From Pedobacter duraquae (GTDB taxonomy: Bacteria; Bacteroidota; Bacteroidia; Sphingobacteriales; Sphingobacteriaceae): DNA of 64,000 nucleotides. Under the pieces are notes generated by a model that was given only the letters and a program-made list of their open reading frames with translations, searched no databases and was not told the DNA's origin. Each line of letters opens with the position of its first letter. Positions within the stretch are counted from its first letter, which is position 1. The stretch lies in the NCBI RefSeq assembly GCF_004362245.1, contig NZ_SNWM01000002.1:124001-188000 (forward strand). The letters are read 5' to 3'. A program made the position numbers and the translations under genes. This document shows positions 9,036-18,556 of the stretch, piece by piece.

Positions 9036-9491
9036 TTAGCTCAGATTTAATTTTAGAAAAAGATGCAGACAAATATTGGCATATACACCGGCAAGCACAT
9101 CATCAAACATTACACCCCAGCCACCTGGAAGGTCTTCGAGTTTACGAATGAAGAGTGGCTTTAGTATATCAAAAAAACGAAAGAATACTAATCCAACAAA
9201 GATATTCAAGGGTGTTACCGGAATCCATAGCAGAGCGATACACATACCTGCTACTTCGTCAATTACGACTCTATTGTGGTCTTTGCCCCAAATCGATTCA
9301 ACGACATTACCAGACCAAATTCCCAGTGCAGTGATACCAAGCGTTACCAGTGCGGCAGGCAAAAAGTTAGTTGTTTCCGCTCTCATCAACGCATACCATA
9401 CCAGGCAGGTAGCAACTGCTGCTGCAGTGCCCGCTCCTTTTCCGATATAGCCGATGCCGAAGCTCGTTGAGGTGATTTTATGGAACAACAT
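9036..9491 (-). CDS. Phosphatidylglycerophosphatase A (PgpA) family phosphatase, probable phosphatidylinositol-phosphate phosphatase
   Basis: A 151-residue membrane protein of the PgpA family. It has the conserved block VVIDEVAGM, followed by RFFDILKP and MFDDVLAGVYAN, whose acidic residues bind metal. The ATG at 9491 is chosen because the longer frame (to 9521) runs into the reductase gene, and family members begin near HKITSTSFGIGYIGKGAGT. PgpA normally removes the phosphate from phosphatidylglycerophosphate. In Bacteroides inositol-lipid clusters a PgpA-type enzyme converts phosphatidylinositol phosphate to phosphatidylinositol, and the position beside a CDP-alcohol phosphotransferase and a PAP2 transferase suggests the same here. 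Ordinary phosphatidylglycerol synthesis cannot be excluded. Confidence 0.84.
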   Translation of the reverse strand: MLFHKITSTSFGIGYIGKGAGTAAAVATCLVWYALMRAETTNFLPAALVTLGITALGIWSGNVVESIWGKDHNRVVIDEVAGMCIALLWIPVTPLNIFVGLVFFRFFDILKPLFIRKLEDLPGGWGVMFDDVLAGVYANICLHLFLKLNLS

Positions 9492-9508
9492 TGTTCTTTT
9501 GCGTATGT

Positions 9509-10495
9509 TTAGGATAACCAATTATTTTTCTTGTACCAGTTTAAAGTCTCGGTCAGACCTAATGCCAGGTTATATTTGGGACTGAAACCCAGGTTAGTGC
9601 GAATCGCAGAGATATCACAAGCCCAGTTTACTGCCGTCAACTCCTGCATTTTCTCTTTATTCAATGTAGGTGCTTTAACACTCCAACGGTACAATAGTTC
9701 CATTGTTGAGGCCAAAAGATTTACTACTGCAACAGGCAGATGAAATTTAAAGGTCTTCTTTTTCAATGTCTTTTTCGATAAATCCGCAAGCGCATACCGA
9801 TCATAAACGCATCCATCAGATACGTTATAAGATTGCTGTCTAACATCAGCATGGAGCGCTTTGACCACGATTGCGGCCAGATCCTTTACATATACAAAAC
9901 TCAGTTGTTGTTGGAACTGACCGATGTAAGGCTCCAATCCTTTATTGATGCTGTTGAACAAAATAAAGATATCCTTTTCCCGTGGACCATATACAGCTGT
10001 TGGCCGTATAACAATCAAAGGAAGCTCGGGAATCTCTGAGAGATATTGCTCGGCGAGTAATTTACTTTTCCCATAGCTCGTTACAGGATGTGCAACACTA
10101 TCATCGTGCAACATCCCCTTTAAGTCTGATAAAGGTCCGAGTGCAGCAAGGCTGCTTACAAAAACGAATTTTTCTACCCCTGCATTCACACTAGCTACAG
10201 CCAGGTTCCTTGTAAACACAGCATTTACCTGATTATACTCTGCTTCAGTTCTTGCTTTGGTAATCCCCGCAGCATGAATAATATAATCAATTTTGCAGCT
10301 TTCAATTGTTTCATGGAGTTGCTCTACTACATTAAAATCTAGCTGAACATACTGAATATCAAATACCTGGAGGTGGCTAATCTGACTTGCACCTCTAACG
10401 GCAGCGTAGACATCCAAACCGGAAGCCAGTGCTGCTTCAATTAAATGAAAGCCAACAAACCCACTTGCACCAGTAATTAATACTCTTTTTTTCAT
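9509..10495 (-). CDS. NAD-dependent epimerase/dehydratase (extended SDR), candidate sphingolipid reductase
   Basis: A 328-residue extended short-chain dehydrogenase. The Rossmann motif is TGASGFVG (8-15). The catalytic residues are Ser114 or Ser115 (VFVSSLAALG), Tyr141 and Lys145 (YGKSK). It has the substrate-side PTAVYGPREKD block. The family includes sugar epimerases, 3-beta-hydroxysteroid dehydrogenase-like enzymes and the Caulobacter ceramide reductase CerR. It lies 82 bases downstream of serine palmitoyltransferase in the same run. I propose that it reduces the 3-keto group made by that enzyme, either on the free base or on the ceramide. A nucleotide-sugar epimerase role is the main alternative, but no glycosyltransferase is nearby. 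Confidence 0.82.
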   Translation of the reverse strand: MKKRVLITGASGFVGFHLIEAALASGLDVYAAVRGASQISHLQVFDIQYVQLDFNVVEQLHETIESCKIDYIIHAAGITKARTEAEYNQVNAVFTRNLAVASVNAGVEKFVFVSSLAALGPLSDLKGMLHDDSVAHPVTSYGKSKLLAEQYLSEIPELPLIVIRPTAVYGPREKDIFILFNSINKGLEPYIGQFQQQLSFVYVKDLAAIVVKALHADVRQQSYNVSDGCVYDRYALADLSKKTLKKKTFKFHLPVAVVNLLASTMELLYRWSVKAPTLNKEKMQELTAVNWACDISAIRTNLGFSPKYNLALGLTETLNWYKKNNWLS

Positions 10496-10577
10496 ATCGA
10501 TTTTTCTGAAATCTATTTCGACCTATCTAAGCAGTATTCGTTTAACCGAAGTTTGACACCGATGAAGTCGAAATGTT

Positions 10578-11801
<1,224 letters not shown>

Positions 11802-11835
11802 TTACTGCAGTTGGATTCATAAATTTTATTATCAG

Positions 11836-11869
11836 TTAATCCTAGCTAAGAGCTAACTTGCTGGATTAA
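11836..11869. repeat. Nested inverted repeats in the spt leader
   Basis: TTAATCC (11836-11842) and GGATTAA (11863-11869) form a perfect 7-base inverted repeat. Inside it, two AGCT tetramers (11844-11847 and 11851-11854) flank AAG. The structure lies 53 bases upstream of the spt start codon, between it and the candidate promoter element. It could fold in the leader mRNA or act as an operator; nothing shows which. Confidence 0.4.
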
Positions 11870-11913
11870 AAGTTGTTCTAAATATATTAAAAATATGTTA
11901 AATTAAGATGAAA

Positions 11914-11921
11914 CAAAAGTA
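11914..11921 (-). promoter_or_regulatory. Candidate Bacteroidota -7 element (TACTTTTG) for spt operon
   Basis: On the minus strand the octamer TACTTTTG fits the Bacteroidota -7 consensus TAnnTTTG. It would give a leader of about 125 bases. No clear TTTG -33 element sits at the usual distance upstream. The same octamer occurs upstream of the tetR-type gene at 12635-12642. Confidence 0.35.
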
Positions 11922-12005
11922 ATTCATTCCCGGACTTTTCGCGTGTTTTAGTCTATAATCTTTTTGTCAAATAAACTATTAACAACACAATAAATCGAGA
12001 ATTCT

Positions 12006-12596
12006 TTAATTTTTGCCAATCCCTTCCATCAACATATCGATCATTTCATCAAAATATTCAGCATCATCGGGTGCTTCGAACTCTACGCTCAGCGGGTAGT
12101 GCATTCCTCTAAAGGCTGTTATCATCACGTATGACATTTTATTCATTTTAGCCTGTGACAACTCTCTGAACTCGCCGCATTGCGCTCCACCAAGAAGAAT
12201 CTCACGAACCATATCGATTTGAATCTGCTCATATCTGGATTTCATACACATCAGCATTTTCATGCTTTCCATAGAATCTTCCAAAACCACCTCACGAAAA
12301 CTTTGATTTCCGATAATTGATGTGACCTGAGCTTTGATGAAAGATTTCAGTTTCTCTTTAGCTGAAACCGATGCATTAACAGACTCCCGGATATTTTTAA
12401 CCACACTCTTCATCTCCTGCTCTACCACGGCCTCGAAAATCTCCTTCTTACTTGGAAAATAATAATACAACGTACTTTTTCCTTTCCCTGCAGCCATGGC
12501 AATATCTTCCATCGTCGTTTTCTTCAACCCATGTTTCCCGAACAGCTTCTTAGCGCCGACCAGTATATCAGTGATTACGAGTTCATCTTTTTCCAT
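12006..12596 (-). CDS. TetR/AcrR-family transcriptional regulator
   Basis: A 196-residue regulator. The N-terminal helix-turn-helix (about 8-55) reads AKKLFGKHGLKKTTMEDIA, then AAGKGKSTLYYYFPSKKEIFEAVV, a textbook TetR DNA-binding domain. The C-terminal helices form the ligand-binding/dimerisation part and resemble no ligand class I recognise. The gene lies 222 bases upstream of spt on the same strand and is divergent from a DUF4397 lipoprotein gene. It is therefore a candidate regulator of either or both. TetR proteins with this N-terminus often respond to acyl-CoA or amphiphiles in Bacteroidota; for this one that is speculation. Confidence 0.92.
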   Translation of the reverse strand: MEKDELVITDILVGAKKLFGKHGLKKTTMEDIAMAAGKGKSTLYYYFPSKKEIFEAVVEQEMKSVVKNIRESVNASVSAKEKLKSFIKAQVTSIIGNQSFREVVLEDSMESMKMLMCMKSRYEQIQIDMVREILLGGAQCGEFRELSQAKMNKMSYVMITAFRGMHYPLSVEFEAPDDAEYFDEMIDMLMEGIGKN

Positions 12597-12634
12597 TGGA
12601 AGTTAAAATACCAGACCAAAATTCAATTACGGTC

Positions 12635-12642
12635 CAAAAGTA
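12635..12642 (-). promoter_or_regulatory. Candidate -7 element (TACTTTTG) for the tetR-type gene
   Basis: TACTTTTG on the minus strand matches TAnnTTTG and lies about 39 bases before the ATG at 12596. Beside it, ACCAAAAT (12615-12622) and ATTACGGT (12626-12633) form an imperfect palindrome (6 of 8 positions) that could be an autoregulatory operator between promoter and start. Confidence 0.35.
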
Positions 12643-12744
12643 CAGAAAGCAATTGAGATCTGTCGCCAAAAAATTAAACAGACTGAAAGATTACATGAAA
12701 TAAACACTCAATTTATAACTAAGCGTTCAAATTCAAACAACTCA

Positions 12745-12780
12745 GAATTGTTTCTATGTTTAACTCCAAAGAAACAATTC
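12745..12780. repeat. Perfect 10-base inverted repeat upstream of DUF4397 gene
   Basis: GAATTGTTTC (12745-12754) and GAAACAATTC (12771-12780) are exact reverse complements separated by 16 bases. The repeat ends 26 bases before the ATG of the lipoprotein gene and lies in the divergent region shared with the tetR-type gene. It may be a regulator binding site or a 5' leader hairpin. It is not followed by a T-run, so a terminator is unlikely. Confidence 0.6.
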
Positions 12781-12806
12781 GTATCTTAGCCATTCCTAAT
12801 TAACAT

Positions 12807-13505
12807 ATGAAAAACATCAAGAAGCAAATTTTCGCCGCAGCCCTGGTTATCATGATTTCTGCAATAAGTTCTTGTAAGAAAGAGGCCAACCTTGGAGGCG
12901 ACATCGCATTTGTTGCAGTATATAACGCCATCCCCAGCGCTACTGCGTTGAATTTTTTGATCGACAATAGAGTTGTAAATGGCAGCACACCATTAATTTT
13001 CGGTGCAAATACTGCTTATACCGGAGTATATCAGGGCACATACACCGCTCAGACTGTAGTGGCAAATTCGTCGACCGCCCTTGCTCCTACTCAAGTCAGT
13101 TTCGAAGGGAAAATTTCGAGGTCGCTTTTTTTAACGGGGACTGCTACTGCTGTAAACTATTTTTGGATTACGGATGACCTCAGTGTGGTTGATACAGAAA
13201 GAGCCAAGGTCAGATTTTTGAATATGTCGCCAGATGCAGGCGCGTTGATTCTTGAATTGCAATTATTAGGCACAAAAACAACATTCGCAGACCGATCAAA
13301 CCAACAGTATACAGATTATATATCCTTTACACCAGGAACAGAATACACGATCAATCTACTTGATAAAGCTACCAATACGAGTGTTGCTACCACCATTCGT
13401 GCAACCTTTACGAAAGGGAAAATCTACACAATTTGGGCAAAAGGGCTAACTGGATCGACTGTAGACGCTGAGAAGCTTTCGATCCAACTGAGTGTCCAAA
13501 ACTAG
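12807..13505 (+). CDS. DUF4397 domain lipoprotein
   Basis: A 232-residue protein. The N-terminus is a lipoprotein signal (hydrophobic to residue ~22, then ISSCKK with the lipidated Cys), so it should be anchored in the outer membrane or periplasm. Two beta-rich halves of about 100 residues follow (VAVYNAIPSATALNFLIDN; then AKVRFLNMSPDAGALILEL), typical of DUF4397, ending KIYTIWAKGLTGS. A paralogue with the same end motif lies at 27956-28663. Function unknown. It is divergent from the tetR-type gene, with a perfect inverted repeat in between. Confidence 0.85.
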   Translation: MKNIKKQIFAAALVIMISAISSCKKEANLGGDIAFVAVYNAIPSATALNFLIDNRVVNGSTPLIFGANTAYTGVYQGTYTAQTVVANSSTALAPTQVSFEGKISRSLFLTGTATAVNYFWITDDLSVVDTERAKVRFLNMSPDAGALILELQLLGTKTTFADRSNQQYTDYISFTPGTEYTINLLDKATNTSVATTIRATFTKGKIYTIWAKGLTGSTVDAEKLSIQLSVQN

Positions 13506-13510
13506 GCTCC

Positions 13511-13720
13511 TTACCTACTTCCTTGTTTAAGGATAAAGGCAGCAAGCATAATAGCCACTGCGATACCTGAAATACCTGGAAAAAGAATAAACAGATAAAG
13601 CAAGCCACTTACACCAATCACTACCAGGACAAATAACAATCCCTTCAATGGGGTTTCCATTTTAAAGGCTGCTATTATTGTAAAGAGATAAAATACTACT
13701 GCAAGGATCTTCAAAAACAT
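13511..13720 (-). CDS. Small hydrophobic membrane protein, unrecognised
   Basis: A 69-residue protein made of two or three hydrophobic segments (about 4-20, 26-47 and 50-64) with a short basic tail (KQGSR). I recognise no family. It lies 33 bases downstream of the NADH dehydrogenase gene on the same strand and is convergent, with 5 bases between, with the DUF4397 gene. It might be co-transcribed with the dehydrogenase and assist it at the membrane, but this is only position-based. Short hydrophobic frames can be spurious; the tight packing and clean ATG favour a real gene. Confidence 0.6.
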   Translation of the reverse strand: MFLKILAVVFYLFTIIAAFKMETPLKGLLFVLVVIGVSGLLYLFILFPGISGIAVAIMLAAFILKQGSR

Positions 13721-13738
13721 TTACAAATATGCTGAATC

Positions 13739-13760
13739 AATGTTAACTTAATGTTAACTA
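13739..13760. repeat. Tandem AATGTTAACT repeat at the end of the NADH dehydrogenase gene
   Basis: Two back-to-back 11-base units starting AATGTTAACT (13739-13749 and 13750-13760) each hold the palindrome GTTAAC. They span the stop codon of the dehydrogenase gene and the gap before the 69-residue gene. Possibly a protein site; possibly chance in AT-rich DNA. Confidence 0.35.
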
Positions 13761-15043
13761 TTATCAAAAGATTCTCTACCTGGCTTCACGATTATGCGCA
13801 AAGACTGATCTTTTGTAAAATATGCTACCGTCCAGTTATATAAGGTCTTAAACCTGTTTCTATTGGTGATAAGTGATAGTAGATGAATAAACAACCATGC
13901 TACCCAGGCAAGAAAACCGTCGAAATGAAGTTTTGGCGATGGAAGATCTGCAACAGCCTTATTTCTACCGATAATAGCCATAGAGCCTTTATCGTTATAA
14001 GTAAAAGCATTAAGTGTCTTTCCGGTCAACATATTTTTCAAATTTTTGCCAAGCAACTTACCCTGTTGAATAGCCACTTGAGCTACCTGAGGATGTCCCT
14101 GAGGAAATGCTGCATCGGTAGTTTGCAAACAAGTATCCCCTATTGCATATATATTTTCTGTTCCAACAACCTTATTATGAGCATCGACTAGCATTCGTTT
14201 ACCACGACCATAACTATCAGCCGGAATACCTTCAAAAACAATTGCTGTCACACCTGCAGCCCAGATCAGTGTTTTAGCCTCAATAGTTTCTCCGTTTGCA
14301 AATGAAACCACATCATTGGTATAATCTTTCACCATATGATCAAGTTTAATCTTTACACCCATTTTAGTCAGGGTGTTGTAGGTGTATTGCTGACTTTTCT
14401 CGCTCATCGGCGTGAGTACTGCTTTGAGGCCATCAACCAGATAAATCTCACCATTAGAACCGATGAGTTCCGGATAATCTTTCGGGATTACCAGTTTTTT
14501 CATTTCTGCAAACATCCCCGAAATCTCAACCCCTGTGGGACCTCCTCCGGCAACAACTATCGTTAGCAGCTTTTTTCTGACTGCGGGATCTGTTTCCCTT
14601 GATGCCTTTTCCAGACGTTCAAGTAGCGTATTCCGCATAAACAATGCGTCTTCTACTGTTTTCATCGGAACAGAATTTTGTTTTACATTCTCCATTCCAA
14701 AATAATTAGTCTCAGTTCCGGTTGCAAACACAAGAATATCATAGTCAAGTATTCCGGTAGTGAGTTCTACCTGGTTTTTATCGGCAAGCACGCGAACGAC
14801 CTCACCCATTCTGAAAGTTGCATTTTCCTGTTCGCTAAAGAGCTTTCTGAAAGGGTAACTAATATTAGACGTTTCAAGATAGCCTGTAGCTACCTGATAA
14901 ATAAGTGGAGGAAAGAAATTATAATTATTTTTATCTACCAGAATTATCTGAAATTCATCGGCGTTGTTAAGTTGGTGTGCCAGGTTCATACCGGCAAAAC
15001 CACCTCCAATAATTACGATCTTTTTTGCTGAAGTCTGAATCAT
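13754..15043 (-). CDS. ndh: Type II NADH:quinone oxidoreductase (NDH-2)
   Basis: A 429-residue FAD enzyme that passes electrons from NADH to membrane quinone without pumping protons. Two dinucleotide-binding motifs are visible: IIGGGFAGMNLA (residues ~10-21, FAD) and VVAGGGPTGVEISG (near 165-178, NADH). The block IYAIGDTC binds the FAD ribityl chain. The C-terminal region (AWVAWLFIHLLSLITNR) is the amphipathic/hydrophobic segment that attaches NDH-2 to the membrane. Length and layout fit full-length bacterial NDH-2. A ferredoxin-type or sulfide:quinone reductase is less likely, as the redox cysteines of the latter are absent. Confidence 0.9.
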   Translation of the reverse strand: MIQTSAKKIVIIGGGFAGMNLAHQLNNADEFQIILVDKNNYNFFPPLIYQVATGYLETSNISYPFRKLFSEQENATFRMGEVVRVLADKNQVELTTGILDYDILVFATGTETNYFGMENVKQNSVPMKTVEDALFMRNTLLERLEKASRETDPAVRKKLLTIVVAGGGPTGVEISGMFAEMKKLVIPKDYPELIGSNGEIYLVDGLKAVLTPMSEKSQQYTYNTLTKMGVKIKLDHMVKDYTNDVVSFANGETIEAKTLIWAAGVTAIVFEGIPADSYGRGKRMLVDAHNKVVGTENIYAIGDTCLQTTDAAFPQGHPQVAQVAIQQGKLLGKNLKNMLTGKTLNAFTYNDKGSMAIIGRNKAVADLPSPKLHFDGFLAWVAWLFIHLLSLITNRNRFKTLYNWTVAYFTKDQSLRIIVKPGRESFDNS

Positions 15044-15097
15044 TTAGTTTAAAATTACTAATCTAATAACCTGTAATACGCGTCAATGTTTGCCATA

Positions 15098-18000
15098 TCA
15101 TGATGAAGCTTTTACATTCCCAGTTCTTTTGAGCGCTCCCCAGCCTTCAAGTTCTCCACGAAGGGCCTTTTTTATCGATCTAAATAACACAACATACATG
15201 AGTTGTCGCCAGTAAAACCGCTGTGGGATAATATACAACAGGTTTTTATATTTTTCGCGCTCCATTTTGAACGCCAAGGCGGCAAAGAACAAGTCAACAA
15301 TAATGAAAATGCAATAATAAAGTAAAACTTGTCCCAAGCCATTATCGGGGCTCAATATACTTGTAAACCCATGCCAACTGAGGGCGTCGGCTGAAGACAA
15401 GGAGAACAGCCCCCCTATTAAAGAGATCAACATGAACAAATCGGCCAATGGAGAAAACAAGGGCAATATAATCTGGTAGATTAGGATGTTAGGCATACCA
15501 ACCATACCGAAATAGCCATATTTTTTATCAAACATGGTATCCTTATTTTTCCAAAAACTTTGCATTACGCCGAAACTCCAGCGCAATCGTTGTTTGAGCA
15601 ACATATCTACAGTCTCTGGTGCTTCGGTATAAGCCATTGCCGAATCTGAGTTTTTAACAACATATCCTGCACGCAAAATGCGCATTGTTAAATCACAATC
15701 TTCCGCAAGCGTATCGGTAGTAAACGCACCAACTTCAGTAATGACAGCTTTTCTAAAAGCTCCGATTGCTCCTGGCACAACAGTAATGGTATTCAGCATA
15801 TCAAATGCCCTTCGATCCATATTCTGAGCCGTTATATATTCAATTGACTGCCATTTTGTGATGATATTGTTGGCGTTACCGACTTTTACCGTTCCCGCAA
15901 CAGCTGCAATATCTTCAGCGTAGAAATAACGCATCATTTCGGTAATTGCATTTTCCGCAAGCAAGGTATCGGCGTCAATGCAGATGACAAAATCTGCATT
16001 AGCCTTAGTGATACCGAAGTTTAAGGCCGAGGCTTTACCTCCATTCGGCTTGGTGAACACCCTAACTTTTGGATGGTCTCCAAATTTGTCATGCACGATC
16101 TGAAAGGTCTTATCTTTAGAACCATCATCAACAAAAATGAATTCTACATTCGGATAGGTCGTTTTCAATAAACTTTCAATAGTCTGTATCGCAGTAATCT
16201 CCTCATTATATGCCGGTATAATTACGCTTACCTTATCGGTCGGGTTTGTCAGCAGCAATCCTTTTTCCCCATCTGCTTTTATTTTTTGGCGTACAGCGAG
16301 CACTGCGATAAACACGCTTCTCAAAATTGCCAGTATAATAGCGAGTATAAAGATGAAGTTTAAGATCAGGTTACCATAGGCTAAGACATTTAGAAACAAG
16401 TAATCTGCAGAACCACTGAATCCGCTGTCAGCATCTGTTTTAATTGCTGGCATCAGTTCACTTTTTTTCTTACCTATCAAATTAGCTATTGTTGTAAACT
16501 CATATCCTTGTTTTTTAAAATAGGCTATGATCCTTGGCAGTGCAGCAACGGTTGCAGCACGGTTTCCACCGGCATCATGCAGCAGCAGAATATTTCCGAG
16601 ATCGCGCTGACGCACCACTCTTGCGAAGATTGAATCTGCCGAAATTCCAGGCTGCCAATCTTCTGGATCGATGGATTCTCCGATGTTAATATAATTTTCA
16701 GCACGACTTTGAGCAACCGGTAGGATCTCTGCGGATGTACTGGGTTCAGCATCGGCGTTATATGGGGGCCTGAAAAGAATTGTACTATGCCCGGTAACAC
16801 ATTCTATCAGCTTCCGGGTGGCATTCAATTCGAATTTCACACGTTGTGGGCCAACTTTTGACATATCCGGATGGAAGAATGTATGGTTGCCAATTTCGTA
16901 ACCCAAATTATACTCCTTTAATAACAAGCCCATATTCTGCTCAGCCATAATACCGACTACAAAGAAGCTACCGGGCACATTGTTCTTCTGCAGGATGTCG
17001 ATTATCTGTGGGGTATATACAGGATCAGGTCCGTCATCAAATGTTAAAACAATCTTTTTGTCAGCCTGACCATATCTACGAATACTATACTTCGTTGGAA
17101 GAACAACATACTGTTGATTTTTGATAACAAAATTGGTACTATCAAGTTCCAGGTTAATTTTTCCAGCCTTAGGAGTAGATACAAGATCGAGAATTTCGCC
17201 TTCTCCAGAATAATCTATCCTGTCATTTAGCCCAACGCTGGTCATCCTGGATAAGTTTATTCCAGTTTTTTTCAACGAATCAATGCTAAGGTCTTTGTTG
17301 ACAAAGGTCCACAAACGACCGTCTTCTGCACCCATTCGCCACACTGCAACACCGGCCACCCCCCAATCGTCGGCCTTTCGGATCAAATTAAAGTTTGTAG
17401 CTGCATCTGTAAAGTATACCGTATGATTAATCCCGCCTTCGTCGAGATAAGTGTAATGAAGATTAGCAGAGGCCGGATCAAAGATGATCTTGGCCTTATA
17501 ACGGTTTGCATTGGCGATAGCCTGTTGATAGGTAACTACCTTACCCACATTTTCATCAGGCCAGTCATAGCCATAGCAGGCCAATGCTAATATTACCTTA
17601 TCTGATGATATTTTTGAGCAGATAGCATCCAACTGTTTTTCTACCCATAACTGATGGGAGATGTCACCTGGGTTGCTCAACTCACTGTGCTGATCATAAG
17701 CCATCAGAAAAATGTAATCGTTATATTTCTCTAAAGTAACTGCATTGTAATCATCATTGTCAGGCGAAATATCCTGGGTAACCAACAAGTTCTGCGCATG
17801 CATTTTAGCATAAAGATTCTGTTGAAAAGCGATTAGAGGCGCATCAGACTTCTCTTTCAGTTCTTCAAAATCTATGTTAACACCCTGGTATTTATATTTT
17901 TTCAACTTAATGATCAGGTTGGCAATGAAACGGTCCTGCAGATTTTTGTTACTGAGCAACAAATGTACTGCATCGCCATCAAAATGATCATCCTTGAAGT

Positions 18001-18499
18001 TTGAGACTACTGCGATAGCCGTCTTTTTGAATCTATGGATGGTCCTTAATGCATCGCGATCAGATTTATCCAAAACTGTATCTGCTCCTTTAACCAGAAA
18101 AAACGACTCGGTGACAACCATATCAAGTTGGGCAATATTGTCCTTCAGATCGGTAAGTGATTGCGGATCCCAGTTAACATAGAAACCTGCGTTAATTCTT
18201 ACCTTATTATGGGGATGTTTTAGACGTTGTCTTTTTTGATCTTCCTGAATTTTAAGCAGGCTTTTTTTCTGAATTTTAAATTCGGAGTATTTAGTAGAGC
18301 GTTTAATCCTGTCAATCTGCTTTTTGCTTAGCGCAGTATTTGTATTGATAATTGGAAGCGCTGGGTTACCACCTGAAAATAAAGTATATGCAATACAAAT
18401 TGTTGCGATAACGAAAGCGAGAATGATGCCGCGACTAACCCACTGGAAGGCCACCCACCTGGTTTTAGTATTGCTTTGAAAGATCTGTTTGTCGTGCAT
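15098..18499 (-). CDS. Three-domain polysaccharide synthase: GH18-like + NodB/CE4 deacetylase + GT2 glycosyltransferase
   Basis: A 1133-residue membrane protein. A membrane anchor (23-41) leads to a GH18-like domain (about 100-410) with the catalytic-type motif GVNIDFEEL (Asp210, Glu212) and FLMAYD. A NodB deacetylase follows (483-675: TFDDGP 486-491, H539-x3-H543, RPPY 577-580, His641). A membrane helix (708-738) precedes a processive GT2 domain from ~757 (IIPAYNEE, the DAD metal motif, AEDCD, QRLRW), and membrane helices end the protein. The GT2 would make a beta-linked hexosamine polymer exported through its own channel, which the periplasmic domains then trim and deacetylate, like PgaC plus PgaB in one chain. 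Start is the ATG at 18499; a GTG lies three codons upstream. Confidence 0.88.
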   Translation of the reverse strand: MHDKQIFQSNTKTRWVAFQWVSRGIILAFVIATICIAYTLFSGGNPALPIINTNTALSKKQIDRIKRSTKYSEFKIQKKSLLKIQEDQKRQRLKHPHNKVRINAGFYVNWDPQSLTDLKDNIAQLDMVVTESFFLVKGADTVLDKSDRDALRTIHRFKKTAIAVVSNFKDDHFDGDAVHLLLSNKNLQDRFIANLIIKLKKYKYQGVNIDFEELKEKSDAPLIAFQQNLYAKMHAQNLLVTQDISPDNDDYNAVTLEKYNDYIFLMAYDQHSELSNPGDISHQLWVEKQLDAICSKISSDKVILALACYGYDWPDENVGKVVTYQQAIANANRYKAKIIFDPASANLHYTYLDEGGINHTVYFTDAATNFNLIRKADDWGVAGVAVWRMGAEDGRLWTFVNKDLSIDSLKKTGINLSRMTSVGLNDRIDYSGEGEILDLVSTPKAGKINLELDSTNFVIKNQQYVVLPTKYSIRRYGQADKKIVLTFDDGPDPVYTPQIIDILQKNNVPGSFFVVGIMAEQNMGLLLKEYNLGYEIGNHTFFHPDMSKVGPQRVKFELNATRKLIECVTGHSTILFRPPYNADAEPSTSAEILPVAQSRAENYINIGESIDPEDWQPGISADSIFARVVRQRDLGNILLLHDAGGNRAATVAALPRIIAYFKKQGYEFTTIANLIGKKKSELMPAIKTDADSGFSGSADYLFLNVLAYGNLILNFIFILAIILAILRSVFIAVLAVRQKIKADGEKGLLLTNPTDKVSVIIPAYNEEITAIQTIESLLKTTYPNVEFIFVDDGSKDKTFQIVHDKFGDHPKVRVFTKPNGGKASALNFGITKANADFVICIDADTLLAENAITEMMRYFYAEDIAAVAGTVKVGNANNIITKWQSIEYITAQNMDRRAFDMLNTITVVPGAIGAFRKAVITEVGAFTTDTLAEDCDLTMRILRAGYVVKNSDSAMAYTEAPETVDMLLKQRLRWSFGVMQSFWKNKDTMFDKKYGYFGMVGMPNILIYQIILPLFSPLADLFMLISLIGGLFSLSSADALSWHGFTSILSPDNGLGQVLLYYCIFIIVDLFFAALAFKMEREKYKNLLYIIPQRFYWRQLMYVVLFRSIKKALRGELEGWGALKRTGNVKASS

Positions 18500-18556
18500 A
18501 AATTCCACTATAATTTAGGAGAACAAAAATGCACAAAAGAATTCATTTCAGGAGGA

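Noticed and set aside
9076..9450. 124-codon plus-strand frame opposite the PgpA-type gene
   Set aside because: The minus-strand frame has clear family motifs; this is its antisense shadow with no recognisable protein features.
14678..15031. 117-codon plus-strand frame inside the NADH dehydrogenase gene
   Set aside because: It lies antisense to the conserved FAD-binding region, has no known motif and no start signal.
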